64,000 bases of DNA from NCBI GenBank assembly GCA_015231755.1, contig JADGAZ010000008.1, positions 102,602-166,601 on the forward strand. Direction: 5' to 3'. The notes under the pieces were generated by a model. The model did not search any database. It saw nothing but the letters and a program-made list of their open reading frames with translations, and was not told the DNA's origin. Position 1 is the stretch's first letter. Each line of letters opens with the position of its first letter. A program made the position numbers and the translations under genes. This DNA comes from Magnetococcales bacterium. GTDB lineage: Bacteria > Pseudomonadota > Magnetococcia > Magnetococcales > Magnetaquicoccaceae. Below are positions 29,797-38,654 of the stretch, in pieces.

Positions 29797-31728
29797 TCAA
29801 TCCAGCAGATCGCCTGCCGGCATGGTCTTGCGAATGGCGGCGCGTACCATCTCATTGCCAAAGGTGATGAAGCGTCGCGTTCCCCGTTCCACCACCTTGA
29901 GCAGTCCCGCCTGATCCAGATGGAAGACCACCGCCTCGGTGGCCTGAGAATCCCCATGGAGATTCCAGGCCAACACCTGCTCCATGGCGACTTCCGCATG
30001 GCTGGCCGCCAGGGCGCGCATCACTTTCCAATCCATGCCCACCAGGGCGTGCAACCGTTCCATCACCATGCACAGCAAGGATTCCGGAAACAGATCATGG
30101 GAGTGGATCTTCTCCTGAAGGGCGGATTTTTTCATGCCGGCCAAATGGTTGGCAATCTCCACCGCAAACAGGGGCACCCCCCGACTCCACTCCAGCAACA
30201 GATCGATCTGCAAGGCGTCGAGTCGTTTGGCCACGGGCATCTGTTTCAAGAGTCGCAGGATCTCCCGGTTGGGCAAACGCATCAACGACAGCATGTGAAT
30301 GGCAGGTTGATTGGCCAAAGTGCGCAACTCCGCCTTTCTCCCCGCGCCCAGCAACCAGACATGGCTGCCGTTCAGACGATGGGCCAGACCCGGCAACAAC
30401 AGTCGGGTACACGGATCCATCCATTGCAAATTATCCAGATACAACACCACCGCCCCCGGGGACGAAGGCATCACCCCAACCAAAAAATCCAACAACTCCT
30501 CATACAGCGCATCCCCGGGCTGCATGCGGGGCAATGGCTCCACCTCCCGGATCCAGGCGAGCAACCGTTTGCCGCTCCGGTTGAGGGGGGCGGGCAGAAG
30601 ATTCACCCACACCTCCACCTGCTCCCAGCGTTGCGCCGGCGTCAAGCCGGGATCGGTTCTGGCCAGACTCTCCAAAACCGGCAAAAACGGATGCAACGGC
30701 ACCTGTCGCACCACCGTGTGACAAGTACCGATCAACCAGCGGGTATCCTTGCGGGTCGCAGTCTCCAATTGCAACTGTTGCACCAGCCGGGTTTCACCGA
30801 ATCCCGCCTCTCCCACCACCAGGGTGGTCTCCGAGTCGCCATTCAACGCCTTGGCCAATCTGCGATGCAACTCTTCGAGTTCCGTATCCCGCCCCACAAA
30901 ATGGGGATCCAGGGTCCAATCCTCCCCAGCGAAGACATGACCCGCCAACGCTCCGCACCCTGGAAACAAAGAAGAAAGCACCCCATGGCGCACAAACAGA
31001 CGGCCCAACTCCCGCCCGGTTTCCGCCGACAGTCTGATCCCGTGACCAATGGTCACATGAGGCGTATCACCGCTTTCCGGCAGGACCAGTTCTCCCTGGA
31101 TGGTGGTGGTTTTTCCATCCGAGCAGGTGATCACCGGCACGGAATAGATGGTGATCTCCACCGGGGGATGATCGGGGAACAGTCCGGACCACTCCGGATC
31201 CAACGACTCCACCACCATGCTCGCGCAACAGACCGCCCGCAAGGGGTCGTCCTCGCGCATGAAACGGACCCCGAACAGCAGCAGCGGACCTTCGATGCTG
31301 CCTTGCACCACCCCCTCGAAACGACGCGCCGCCTGATCGCACACCTCCCGGATGTGACGGTTGAAGCGATTAAACCGCTCGCCCCCGAGCCGATGCACCA
31401 ACTCCCGGACCAAACGGGGTCGGATCTGCACACAGTGCATGGGTTGCAACGCGGCCAAGGAGATGCTGGCCTTGACCGGAGCATGACTCCGCACCGGTTC
31501 ATCTTCTTTCAAGGAGGTCAAGAAAAAGGACTCCTCTTCGGCACGGGTGACCAGTTGAGCCGCCTTGGTCCGGTTGTTGACCTTGAGACGCCGGAAAATC
31601 TCCACCAGATGCTGTTTGACCGTGCCATCGGAAATGTCGAGCCGTCTGGCCACCTCCTTGTTGCTGCATCCGGTCTGGATGAGCTTGAGGATTTCGATCT
31701 GGCGCTTGGTCAAAGGCAATGGGTCCAT
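29797..31728 (-). CDS. LuxR-HTH / cyclase-homology / AAA_16 regulator with a dead Walker A
   Basis: A 643-residue presumed transcriptional regulator. An N-terminal LuxR-type helix-turn-helix (residues 1-65: GCSNKEVARRLDISDGTVKQ) is followed by a degenerate nucleotide-cyclase-like region (about 95-260) and an AAA_16/STAND-type ATPase. Its Walker A reads GEAGFGETR instead of GxxGxGKT/S, so the essential lysine is glutamate. Walker B is VVLYLDNLQWMD. LuxR-ATPase proteins such as MalT carry the HTH at the C-terminus; here the order is inverted. It lies 28 bases after the second HlyD gene on the same strand, so it probably belongs to the secretion operon and may control it. ATP-driven switching of the usual kind is not expected. 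Confidence 0.85.
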   Translation of the reverse strand: MDPLPLTKRQIEILKLIQTGCSNKEVARRLDISDGTVKQHLVEIFRRLKVNNRTKAAQLVTRAEEESFFLTSLKEDEPVRSHAPVKASISLAALQPMHCVQIRPRLVRELVHRLGGERFNRFNRHIREVCDQAARRFEGVVQGSIEGPLLLFGVRFMREDDPLRAVCCASMVVESLDPEWSGLFPDHPPVEITIYSVPVITCSDGKTTTIQGELVLPESGDTPHVTIGHGIRLSAETGRELGRLFVRHGVLSSLFPGCGALAGHVFAGEDWTLDPHFVGRDTELEELHRRLAKALNGDSETTLVVGEAGFGETRLVQQLQLETATRKDTRWLIGTCHTVVRQVPLHPFLPVLESLARTDPGLTPAQRWEQVEVWVNLLPAPLNRSGKRLLAWIREVEPLPRMQPGDALYEELLDFLVGVMPSSPGAVVLYLDNLQWMDPCTRLLLPGLAHRLNGSHVWLLGAGRKAELRTLANQPAIHMLSLMRLPNREILRLLKQMPVAKRLDALQIDLLLEWSRGVPLFAVEIANHLAGMKKSALQEKIHSHDLFPESLLCMVMERLHALVGMDWKVMRALAASHAEVAMEQVLAWNLHGDSQATEAVVFHLDQAGLLKVVERGTRRFITFGNEMVRAAIRKTMPAGDLLD

Positions 31729-31756
31729 GGTGATTCCCCGATGCTGCGTTCATGGC

Positions 31757-33121
31757 TCATGGATGGGCAGAAAAGTAACCTTTCAATGACTCCCAGATGG
31801 ACAGGAATCCCTGCATCGTGGAGATGTGCCGCTCCGGACGGGTCAAGGGATTCAGGATATACGACAGGATGGAACGGCGGCCGGAAATGATATCCGCATC
31901 GGCTTTCATGCCCGGCAGAATGGCCCGCCCCGCCCCCGGATCCCCGACGAAAGGACGCTCGGGCTTGACGATGCCTTTATAGGCCACATTGCCCTCCGCA
32001 TCCATCTGGGTAAACGGAGAGATGGAGATCAGACGACCTTCGACTCCGCCGAACCGATTGAATTCATAGCTGGTCACCCGGATGGCCACCTCCTGTCCGG
32101 CCCGGACATATCCCATATCCTTGGGAGAGATGTTGAGGGCCAATTGGAGATCATCGGCCAGGGGGACAATCTCCATCAGCACATCCCGAGGACTGAACAC
32201 CGAACCCAGGGTCCACACCCGGGAGTCTTGCACCCGCCCCTCGATGGGGGCATGGACATCCAGATTGTGTTTCCGGTCCACCTGACGTTCGAGCAGGGTC
32301 TTGACCTGGGAAATCTCGTTTTGAATGGTGCCAAGCTCCTGATTGGCCTGATTGCGCAATTCTTTTTCGTACAGTCCCTTTTTGGCCAGCACCTCTTCCA
32401 AGGCGCCCTGGTTTTGTTTGATCTGGGCCAGAAGGGTTTTGCTTTTGCCTTCGCTGTCGAGGTAAACCCGCTGGGACTCCAGTTGGGACAGCCGGGAGAC
32501 CAGCCTTTTTTTGCCCAGATTGTCCTGCAAGGCCATCAGATCGGCGTTGACCGCCACATTTTTTTCCATGTTCCGCAGGTTCTGGGTGGCCAGTTCGATC
32601 TCGGTGCGTTTTTGCTGAATCTGGGTTTCAAAGACCCACAAACTTTTCTGGAGCACCTGTTTTTGGGTATCGAGCAACGCCCGCTGCTCCCGGACCACAT
32701 CGGCGTACTTGGCGGGAATGCCGGAAAAATCGGGTTCCGTTCCCTTGAGAAAGGCCTCCTGACGAATGGCCCGGGCCTTGAGTCCCATCAACCGTGCCTC
32801 TACCTGCCGTTCTTCGGCATCGGTGCCGCTGTTTTTCAGACGAACCAGCAAAGCCCCCTTGGAGACCACCTGACCGTTGACCGCATGAATCTCGGTGACA
32901 ATTCCCCCTTCCGGCGGATGAATGCGTTGCACCCCCTGGATGGGCAAAAACTCTCCGGAGGCCTTGACCGCCTCGTTGACCTGAATGGTGGCGGTCAGCC
33001 ACAACAAAAACACCGTCAGAAACAAGGTGCCAGCCAGAATCGCCTTGACCTGCCAGGAGACACCGGTCTCCTCCAGGATATGGGCTTCGCTGAGATGTCT
33101 GGAAAAACGATTCTGCAACAT
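31757..33121 (-). CDS. HlyD-family type I secretion adaptor (second)
   Basis: 454 residues: a short cytoplasmic N-terminus, one TM helix near 27-47 (AILAGTLFLTVFLLWLTA), a lipoyl-like beta segment (IHPPEGGIVTEIHAVNGQVV), a long coiled-coil hairpin and the beta-barrel segment with YEFNRFGGVEGRLISISP. The adaptor spans the periplasm between an ABC exporter and an outer-membrane TolC-type channel. It differs from the first HlyD in the operon in its hairpin and C-terminus. It follows the fused ABC gene after 31 bases. No TolC/LapE gene lies in the window. Confidence 0.92.
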   Translation of the reverse strand: MLQNRFSRHLSEAHILEETGVSWQVKAILAGTLFLTVFLLWLTATIQVNEAVKASGEFLPIQGVQRIHPPEGGIVTEIHAVNGQVVSKGALLVRLKNSGTDAEERQVEARLMGLKARAIRQEAFLKGTEPDFSGIPAKYADVVREQRALLDTQKQVLQKSLWVFETQIQQKRTEIELATQNLRNMEKNVAVNADLMALQDNLGKKRLVSRLSQLESQRVYLDSEGKSKTLLAQIKQNQGALEEVLAKKGLYEKELRNQANQELGTIQNEISQVKTLLERQVDRKHNLDVHAPIEGRVQDSRVWTLGSVFSPRDVLMEIVPLADDLQLALNISPKDMGYVRAGQEVAIRVTSYEFNRFGGVEGRLISISPFTQMDAEGNVAYKGIVKPERPFVGDPGAGRAILPGMKADADIISGRRSILSYILNPLTRPERHISTMQGFLSIWESLKGYFSAHP

Positions 33122-33152
33122 AAGCGTCCTCGAAAGTCAAACCATCCAGGGA

Positions 33153-36100
33153 CTAGACAAACGACCTGGGCAACAATTTTTCCACCTCGCCCGGAGGAGC
33201 GGCGGCGCGCAGATAGCCCCGATCCAGATAAAGCACAAAATCAGCCATTTTCAGATGACTGGGCCGATGGGTGACGATGAAAACCGTGGTTTTGCCACGC
33301 ATCTCCTCCACCGCCTGACGGAACAGGGCTTCGCTTTTGGCGTCCATGTTGTTGGCCGGTTCGTCAAACAGCATGATGGAACAGTTTTTCAGCAGGGCGC
33401 GGGCCAAAGAGAGCCGCTGCTTGAAGCCCGCCGACAGTTGATCGCTGCGGCTGTCTTGGAGGCGGGTATTGAAACCCGCCGGCATCTGGAGGATCTCCTC
33501 CAGCAATCCGGCGCGGGCGGCGGCGGTGTGCAACTCTTCGTCGCTGGCCTCGGGACGGACCAGACGCAGATTCTGGGCCACGGTGCCAAAAAACACGTCA
33601 CACTGCTGGGGCAGATAACCGATGGCGTGGCGCAACTGCAAGGCGTTGATCTGGCGGATGTCGTTGTTGTCGATGAGTACGCTGCCGGCCTGGGGATCGT
33701 AGAGTCCGAGGATCAGTTTGATCAAGGTGGACTTGCCCGAGCCATTGGAGCCGATCACCGCCACCACCGAACCGGGGGGCACACGAAAGGTGACACCCAC
33801 CAGGGCGGGTTCGGCGTCGTTGGTGTAGCGGAAGGAGACCCGGGCAAAGGCGATCTCCCCCTTGAAATCCTTGCGGGCGGTATGGACCTGCCCATACCCC
33901 CGTTCCACCTTGAGTTCCATCAGGCGGTCCAGCTGCGTCACGCTGTTGGAGATGCTGACGATCTTGTTGATGCCCAGAAAGAACGTCTGCAACGGCGACA
34001 GAATCCGCCAGGTGATCAGCATGGAGGCGATCACCGCGCCGGTATTCTGGACATCAGCCGCCACCACGGTACGGGCGGTATCGTTCATGACCGCGACTCC
34101 CGCCAGCATGGTGAGGAGTCGCGCCACGGTGGTCATGTGGTTGGAGATGGTCGCGAGTTGAAACGAAGCCAAAGTCGCCTTGCCGGACAGATCCCGGAAC
34201 CGATCAAACCAAATCTCCTCCGAATGGGTGCTTTGAATGGTCTGGATGCGGCTGAGGGCCTCGGTGAGAAAGGCCTGAAGCTGAGAGTTGTACTGGGACG
34301 ACAGGGCGGAACGTCTCTGGATCACCGGCATCAACGCCAGGGCCACCACCACCATGGCCACGATCAACAGCACCATCAGACCGATCACCTTCGGGCTGAC
34401 GAAGCTCAAGACGATCAGGTACAACACGGTGGTAGGGATGTCGTAAAGCAGCATGGACAGCGGTCCGGTCAAAATCTCCCGGACCACTTCCAGGGAGCGG
34501 AGACGGGACACCTGATTGCCCGCCGAGATCTGCTCGGTGAGGCTGGAGGGCAGCCCCAGAATCTGGTTGAGGATGACGCTGCTCAAGGCCCGTTCCAGCT
34601 TAGTGCCGATGTAGGCCAACAGATGAAGACGGTGAACCCGCAACGCCCCATCGATCAGCAACGCCAGGATGGTGCCCACCAGCATGACCACACCAGTGGA
34701 AATCGATCCGGTGGGAATCACCCGATCATAGACCACCATGACATAAATCGGCATGGCCGAAGCCATGATGTTGCCAATGATGGTGATGCCCATCAGGTTC
34801 CAGACCAGGGAGCGGAACAAGGACAACTGGGAACGCACCCAGCTTTGTGGCAACAACACGGTCTGCTGCTGGGAAGAAAAGAAGAATGCGGTTCCTTTGC
34901 CCTGCAAATCGGTTTCGGTCTGCTGCCCGGTTTCCCCATCCAGAATCAGCATCCGGGAACGTTTTTTCTTTTCCAGCACCACCACCATGCGCCCGCTGTC
35001 GAAGGCAAACAGGAATGGCGCCAAGCGGGCATCGATGTTCTGGACCCGGCCACGATCCATTTTATGCTTGAAATTCAAATTGGCCATGATGTTGCACAAT
35101 CCGGTCAGATCCAACTGATCCAACAGATGGGGCAAAGACTCGGCCAGTTGTCGACCGGTCCCGCGCCATTGCAACCCCTCCAGCAGTCCACGCAGACACC
35201 AGGTGAACCGGTTGGTGGTGGGGATGCTGTCCATGTAGTCATGCCAATCGGCGAACTGTCCCCCCTGGGTGGAAAGATTATCGGAAGGCAAAAGTTCCGA
35301 CTCCGTCTCCCGGACGGTCTGGGTGGTGGCCACGGCGGCAGGGGAGATCTCTTCGGGTGGAGCGACCCCTTCCCCGACCGGAACGGCGGGTTGGGGCGGA
35401 TTCAAGGCGTCCATGAAATGGGCCAGGGGCGCGAGGGCGCCATCCTGGAATTGATAACAACGATCCGTGATCCGCAGCAGCGATGGGCGCTCCGAGACCA
35501 GCAGGAGGGTGGTATTGCCCTTCAGTTGCTCCAGATAGTTGCGCAACAGGATGTCGCCCACCGAGTCGATGGCGGTATTGGCTTCGTCGAACAACAAAAT
35601 CTTGGGCTGCTTGACCAGAATGCGGATGATGGCGATACGCTGGATCACACCGGCGGGCAAAATATCCGACACGCCCTCGCCAATGGGGGTTTGATATCCT
35701 TTGGGCATGCGGGCCACAATGGCGTCCAGACCCAGTTCCGCCGCGATGCTCAAAGCCAGCTCGTTGCGGGATTCGTCGAACAGGGTGAGATTTTCCAGCA
35801 GGGTGGCATTGAACAGCACCCCGGTCTGGGGCACGTAACCGATGGCGTCGTGTAGATGAACCGGCAGGGAGCTGCGATTCTTGCCATCCACCAGCACCGC
35901 CCCCTCGCTGGGCATGACCGCGCCGGAGATGAGTTTCAGCAAGGTGGTCTTGCCTTCCCCGCTTTTGCCGATCAGACCGACGCACTCTCCGGGTTTGACC
36001 TCCAGGGAGAGATTTTTCAAGATCACCAGATCACCGCCAACCCGACAGGTGACATTCTGGAGTTCGAGGGCGCCTTCCATCTGCTCGAACCCGCTGGACT

Positions 36101-37064
36101 CCTCGGCGAGGGGACGCTGGGGCAGGGTGAAAAGTTCCAGGATCTGCTGTTTGGCCAGGCGGGTGGACTGCAAACGGGTCCAGCCCCGCACCAGGGTTTG
36201 CAGGGGTTGCAGAATGCGTCCGGAAAGCATGGTGCAGGCGGCCAGACCACCGGTGGTCATGTCGCCGTGGATCACCTCGATGGCGCCCAGTCCCACGATG
36301 ACGGCGGTGGTGGTTTGACCGGCAAACGATGAAAAGGCCGGAATCAGTCCACCCCGGAAAATGATGTCATAGGTGTGCCGCAGACTGGAAAGCTGCAACA
36401 TTTCGTAGCGGCGCAGCATCAGGGGTTCCATGGCCAGGGATTTCACGGCATGGATGCGGCTCAAGGTTTCGGTGATGAAACTGAAGCGCCGTTGGTTCAC
36501 CTTCAAGTCGGTGTCGAGGGTCTGACGCAACCGCTCGCCCATCACCGTGGAAAAAACCGAAATGATCACCACCGTGAACACCGGCACCAGCACCAAGATG
36601 CCGCCGATCTTGTAGATCATGAACAGAAACAATAAGAAAAATGGCAAATCGAACAGGGCGATCATCGCCTGTCCGGAGTACAGTTCGCCAATGGTATGGA
36701 TGGCGTTCATTTGTTCCAGATACTTGGCCCCATCCACCCGCTCGAACTCTCTGGGTTCGGCGAACAGCAGACGCCGCAACACGCGACAACTGCCCCGGTG
36801 AATGAAGCGGGCGCCGATCCAACCCACCACATGGGAGCGCAATGTCTGGATGGCGCTTTCCACCACCAGGGCCACCAGCACGGTGATCACCAGCATGGAC
36901 AGGGTGTTGACCGCCTGATTCGGAATGATCCGGTTGAAAACCTGCATCAGCAGCAAAGGCACCATCAAGCCCAACAGGTTGATGAGCAGTGAGGTAACCC
37001 CCAACACCACCACCGTGCTGAACTTCCCGGCCCCTTCCGGAAGACCTCGGATATCTTTCGGCAT
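33153..37064 (-). CDS. Fused tandem ABC exporter (two type I secretion halves in one chain)
   Basis: 1303 residues with two complete exporter halves. Half 1: TMD near 15-300, NBD1 with Walker A GKSGEGKTT (about 370), a degraded signature LPAGVIQR (about 468), Walker B ILLFDEANTAID and an H-loop SERPSLL lacking His. A C39-peptidase-like domain without an obvious catalytic Cys follows (about 605-735, RFTWCLRGLLEGLQW). Half 2: TMD with PIYVMVVYDRVIP (about 760), NBD2 with GSNGSGKST (about 1107), signature LSAGFKQR, FDEPANNMD and an intact THRPSHL. Type I ABC proteins are normally one half of about 600-720 residues that dimerises, so one polypeptide here can form an asymmetric transporter. HlyD genes flank it on both sides. 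ATG 37064 was chosen; ATG 37136 within the upstream gene is an alternative. Confidence 0.9.
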   Translation of the reverse strand: MPKDIRGLPEGAGKFSTVVVLGVTSLLINLLGLMVPLLLMQVFNRIIPNQAVNTLSMLVITVLVALVVESAIQTLRSHVVGWIGARFIHRGSCRVLRRLLFAEPREFERVDGAKYLEQMNAIHTIGELYSGQAMIALFDLPFFLLFLFMIYKIGGILVLVPVFTVVIISVFSTVMGERLRQTLDTDLKVNQRRFSFITETLSRIHAVKSLAMEPLMLRRYEMLQLSSLRHTYDIIFRGGLIPAFSSFAGQTTTAVIVGLGAIEVIHGDMTTGGLAACTMLSGRILQPLQTLVRGWTRLQSTRLAKQQILELFTLPQRPLAEESSGFEQMEGALELQNVTCRVGGDLVILKNLSLEVKPGECVGLIGKSGEGKTTLLKLISGAVMPSEGAVLVDGKNRSSLPVHLHDAIGYVPQTGVLFNATLLENLTLFDESRNELALSIAAELGLDAIVARMPKGYQTPIGEGVSDILPAGVIQRIAIIRILVKQPKILLFDEANTAIDSVGDILLRNYLEQLKGNTTLLLVSERPSLLRITDRCYQFQDGALAPLAHFMDALNPPQPAVPVGEGVAPPEEISPAAVATTQTVRETESELLPSDNLSTQGGQFADWHDYMDSIPTTNRFTWCLRGLLEGLQWRGTGRQLAESLPHLLDQLDLTGLCNIMANLNFKHKMDRGRVQNIDARLAPFLFAFDSGRMVVVLEKKKRSRMLILDGETGQQTETDLQGKGTAFFFSSQQQTVLLPQSWVRSQLSLFRSLVWNLMGITIIGNIMASAMPIYVMVVYDRVIPTGSISTGVVMLVGTILALLIDGALRVHRLHLLAYIGTKLERALSSVILNQILGLPSSLTEQISAGNQVSRLRSLEVVREILTGPLSMLLYDIPTTVLYLIVLSFVSPKVIGLMVLLIVAMVVVALALMPVIQRRSALSSQYNSQLQAFLTEALSRIQTIQSTHSEEIWFDRFRDLSGKATLASFQLATISNHMTTVARLLTMLAGVAVMNDTARTVVAADVQNTGAVIASMLITWRILSPLQTFFLGINKIVSISNSVTQLDRLMELKVERGYGQVHTARKDFKGEIAFARVSFRYTNDAEPALVGVTFRVPPGSVVAVIGSNGSGKSTLIKLILGLYDPQAGSVLIDNNDIRQINALQLRHAIGYLPQQCDVFFGTVAQNLRLVRPEASDEELHTAAARAGLLEEILQMPAGFNTRLQDSRSDQLSAGFKQRLSLARALLKNCSIMLFDEPANNMDAKSEALFRQAVEEMRGKTTVFIVTHRPSHLKMADFVLYLDRGYLRAAAPPGEVEKLLPRSFV

Positions 37065-37113
37065 CTGTTTTCCAAACGACCATGGCCACCCCCCGGATGA
37101 GGAGGCGTTTTGA

Positions 37114-38439
37114 TTAATGTTCTTTGAACGCGTCATGGACAGTATTGAACACCGGTTTCCAGAGAATTTCGATAACCCGACGTTGATCCAGGGTGATGTC
37201 CACCTGGGCCAGCATGCCAGGAAGGATGGGATTCTTGCCGGGCTCCTCCCCGAGGTAGGCTTTTTCCAGCGTGATGATTCCCTTGTAATAGGCCTGCTTT
37301 TTCTCATCGAGCAGGGTACTGGGTGAAACCGAAGTCAGCGTGCCAAGAACACGTCCGAAATAGACGAACGAATAACTGCTCAATTTGATGGCCACCGGCG
37401 AGCCGACGCGGACACGGCCCACATCCTGAGGCGAAATGTGGACTTCGATCTGCATGTTATCGGCCATGGGGACAATTTTGGCCAGCACTCCACCGGGGGC
37501 GATGACCTTAGAGGTGATGTTCACCTCCTGGGCGATGCCCGCCACAGGAGCGCGGATTTCCAGACGGGCCGACCGGTCCACCATTTCGAGACGCTGTTCC
37601 CGGACCTGGGCCAATTCGTTGGTCACGCTGGTCAACTCGTCGTTGGCCATCCGCTGGGCATCGGCGTCCACCTGATTGAGACGACTGGTGGCTTCGGCGA
37701 TGGCGCCCCGAATATTTTCGATCTGCTTGTTGATGCGTTTCACCTCCCCCTGGGCGGTTTCGCTCGCCTTGAGGGTTTCCAGGTAGACGATGCGGGAGAC
37801 CGCCTTTTTCTCCAGCAGAGTCTTGCGGATTTCCAGCATGTTGGCCGTGAGGGCGACCTGACCCCGGGCGGTATCCAGGGCGGTCTGAAGGGATTGCATT
37901 TCGGATTGGCGCTGGTCGATCTGGGCATGGATGACCTGCTTGTTGTTTTCCAAAGAGAGCACCTGATCGGCATACACCTGACGCTGCCCATCGGCCAACC
38001 CCTTGAACCGTTCAGGAATTCCCGAAAAATCAGGTTGTTCTCTCCGTGCGAACGCCCGGGCGCGAATCCCACGCGCCTGCAAGCCGGCGATCCGGGCATC
38101 CACCTGTTCCAACTCGGCGTTGACCTGGGTACCATCCATGCGAAACATCACCTGACCCGCCTCCACCAGGGTATTGTCCCGCACCTTGACTTCGCCGATG
38201 ATCCCCCCCTCCAGATGCTGCACCACGTGTACCGATCCGGTGGGAATCACCTGACCCGGAGCATGGGCCACCTCTTGCAATTTGGCCAAAAAAGACCAAA
38301 GCAGCAACGGCAGAAAAGCAAGCAGGACAATTTTCCAGGTATCGGCGATCAAGGCGGGCGCGGCCACATCCCGATCATTACCCATGATCTCCAAGGGACG
38401 GATATGAGTCGGAATGGGTTTGGTGGGAAAAATTTTCAT
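37114..38439 (-). CDS. HlyD-family type I secretion adaptor (first)
   Basis: 441 residues. The N-terminal cytoplasmic part (about 35 residues) precedes one TM helix (LLAFLPLLLWSFLAKL). The beta segment VVQHLEGGIIGEVKVRDNTL is the HlyD/LapC-type hallmark, the long coiled coil spans roughly 110-290, and the barrel segment reads LSSYSFVYFGRVLGTLTSVS. It is the first gene of the HlyD - fused ABC - HlyD - regulator operon and probably supplies one of two non-equivalent periplasmic adaptors. The C-terminus has VDITLDQRRVIEILWKP, standard for the family. Confidence 0.93.
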   Translation of the reverse strand: MKIFPTKPIPTHIRPLEIMGNDRDVAAPALIADTWKIVLLAFLPLLLWSFLAKLQEVAHAPGQVIPTGSVHVVQHLEGGIIGEVKVRDNTLVEAGQVMFRMDGTQVNAELEQVDARIAGLQARGIRARAFARREQPDFSGIPERFKGLADGQRQVYADQVLSLENNKQVIHAQIDQRQSEMQSLQTALDTARGQVALTANMLEIRKTLLEKKAVSRIVYLETLKASETAQGEVKRINKQIENIRGAIAEATSRLNQVDADAQRMANDELTSVTNELAQVREQRLEMVDRSARLEIRAPVAGIAQEVNITSKVIAPGGVLAKIVPMADNMQIEVHISPQDVGRVRVGSPVAIKLSSYSFVYFGRVLGTLTSVSPSTLLDEKKQAYYKGIITLEKAYLGEEPGKNPILPGMLAQVDITLDQRRVIEILWKPVFNTVHDAFKEH

Positions 38440-38481
38440 GCTCTAGTCGTATGCGCTGGAAAAGTTCTGGAATTATCCCTC

Positions 38482-38507
38482 ATTGATACGAGTGTTCATC
38501 AATACTC
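38482..38507. promoter_or_regulatory. Overlapping inverted repeats in the T1SS/kinase divergent spacer
   Basis: ATTGAT (38482-38487) and ATCAAT (38498-38503) are perfect inverted arms 10 bases apart. They overlap GAGTGTT (38490-38496) / AATACTC (38501-38507), whose arms match at six of seven positions. The element covers the candidate -35 box of the kinase-FGE promoter and faces the secretion operon as well, so it could be an operator for both. Confidence 0.3.
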
Positions 38508-38523
38508 ACTCCATCTGTATAAT
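38495..38523 (+). promoter_or_regulatory. Candidate promoter of the kinase-FGE operon
   Basis: TATAAT (38518-38523) matches the -10 box perfectly, with TTCATC (38495-38500) 17 bases upstream as a poor -35 box. It lies about 130 bases before the gene start. Confidence 0.35.
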
Positions 38524-38654
38524 GGTATAGAAAAAGCAAGATAGCAAGGATTCGACCCAACGCCCCTTGACAAAAGCATTCGGATTGATCATCAAGAGCC
38601 GTTATTGCATATCAGGGCATAACCATTACCCATTTAATGAAAGAGAGACATTCC

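Noticed and set aside
29920..31890. A 656-codon plus-strand frame opposite the LuxR-ATPase
   Set aside because: Shadow with no recognisable domain.
32985..35855. An open frame of 956 codons on the plus strand opposite the fused ABC exporter
   Set aside because: Shadow of the GC-rich exporter gene; the His/Gln/Gly-rich translation has no domain.
33153..37064. Two separate ABC genes joined by sequencing error
   Set aside because: The reading frame is continuous, the linker has a C39-like domain belonging to the second half, and no start codon with a ribosome site was found between the halves.
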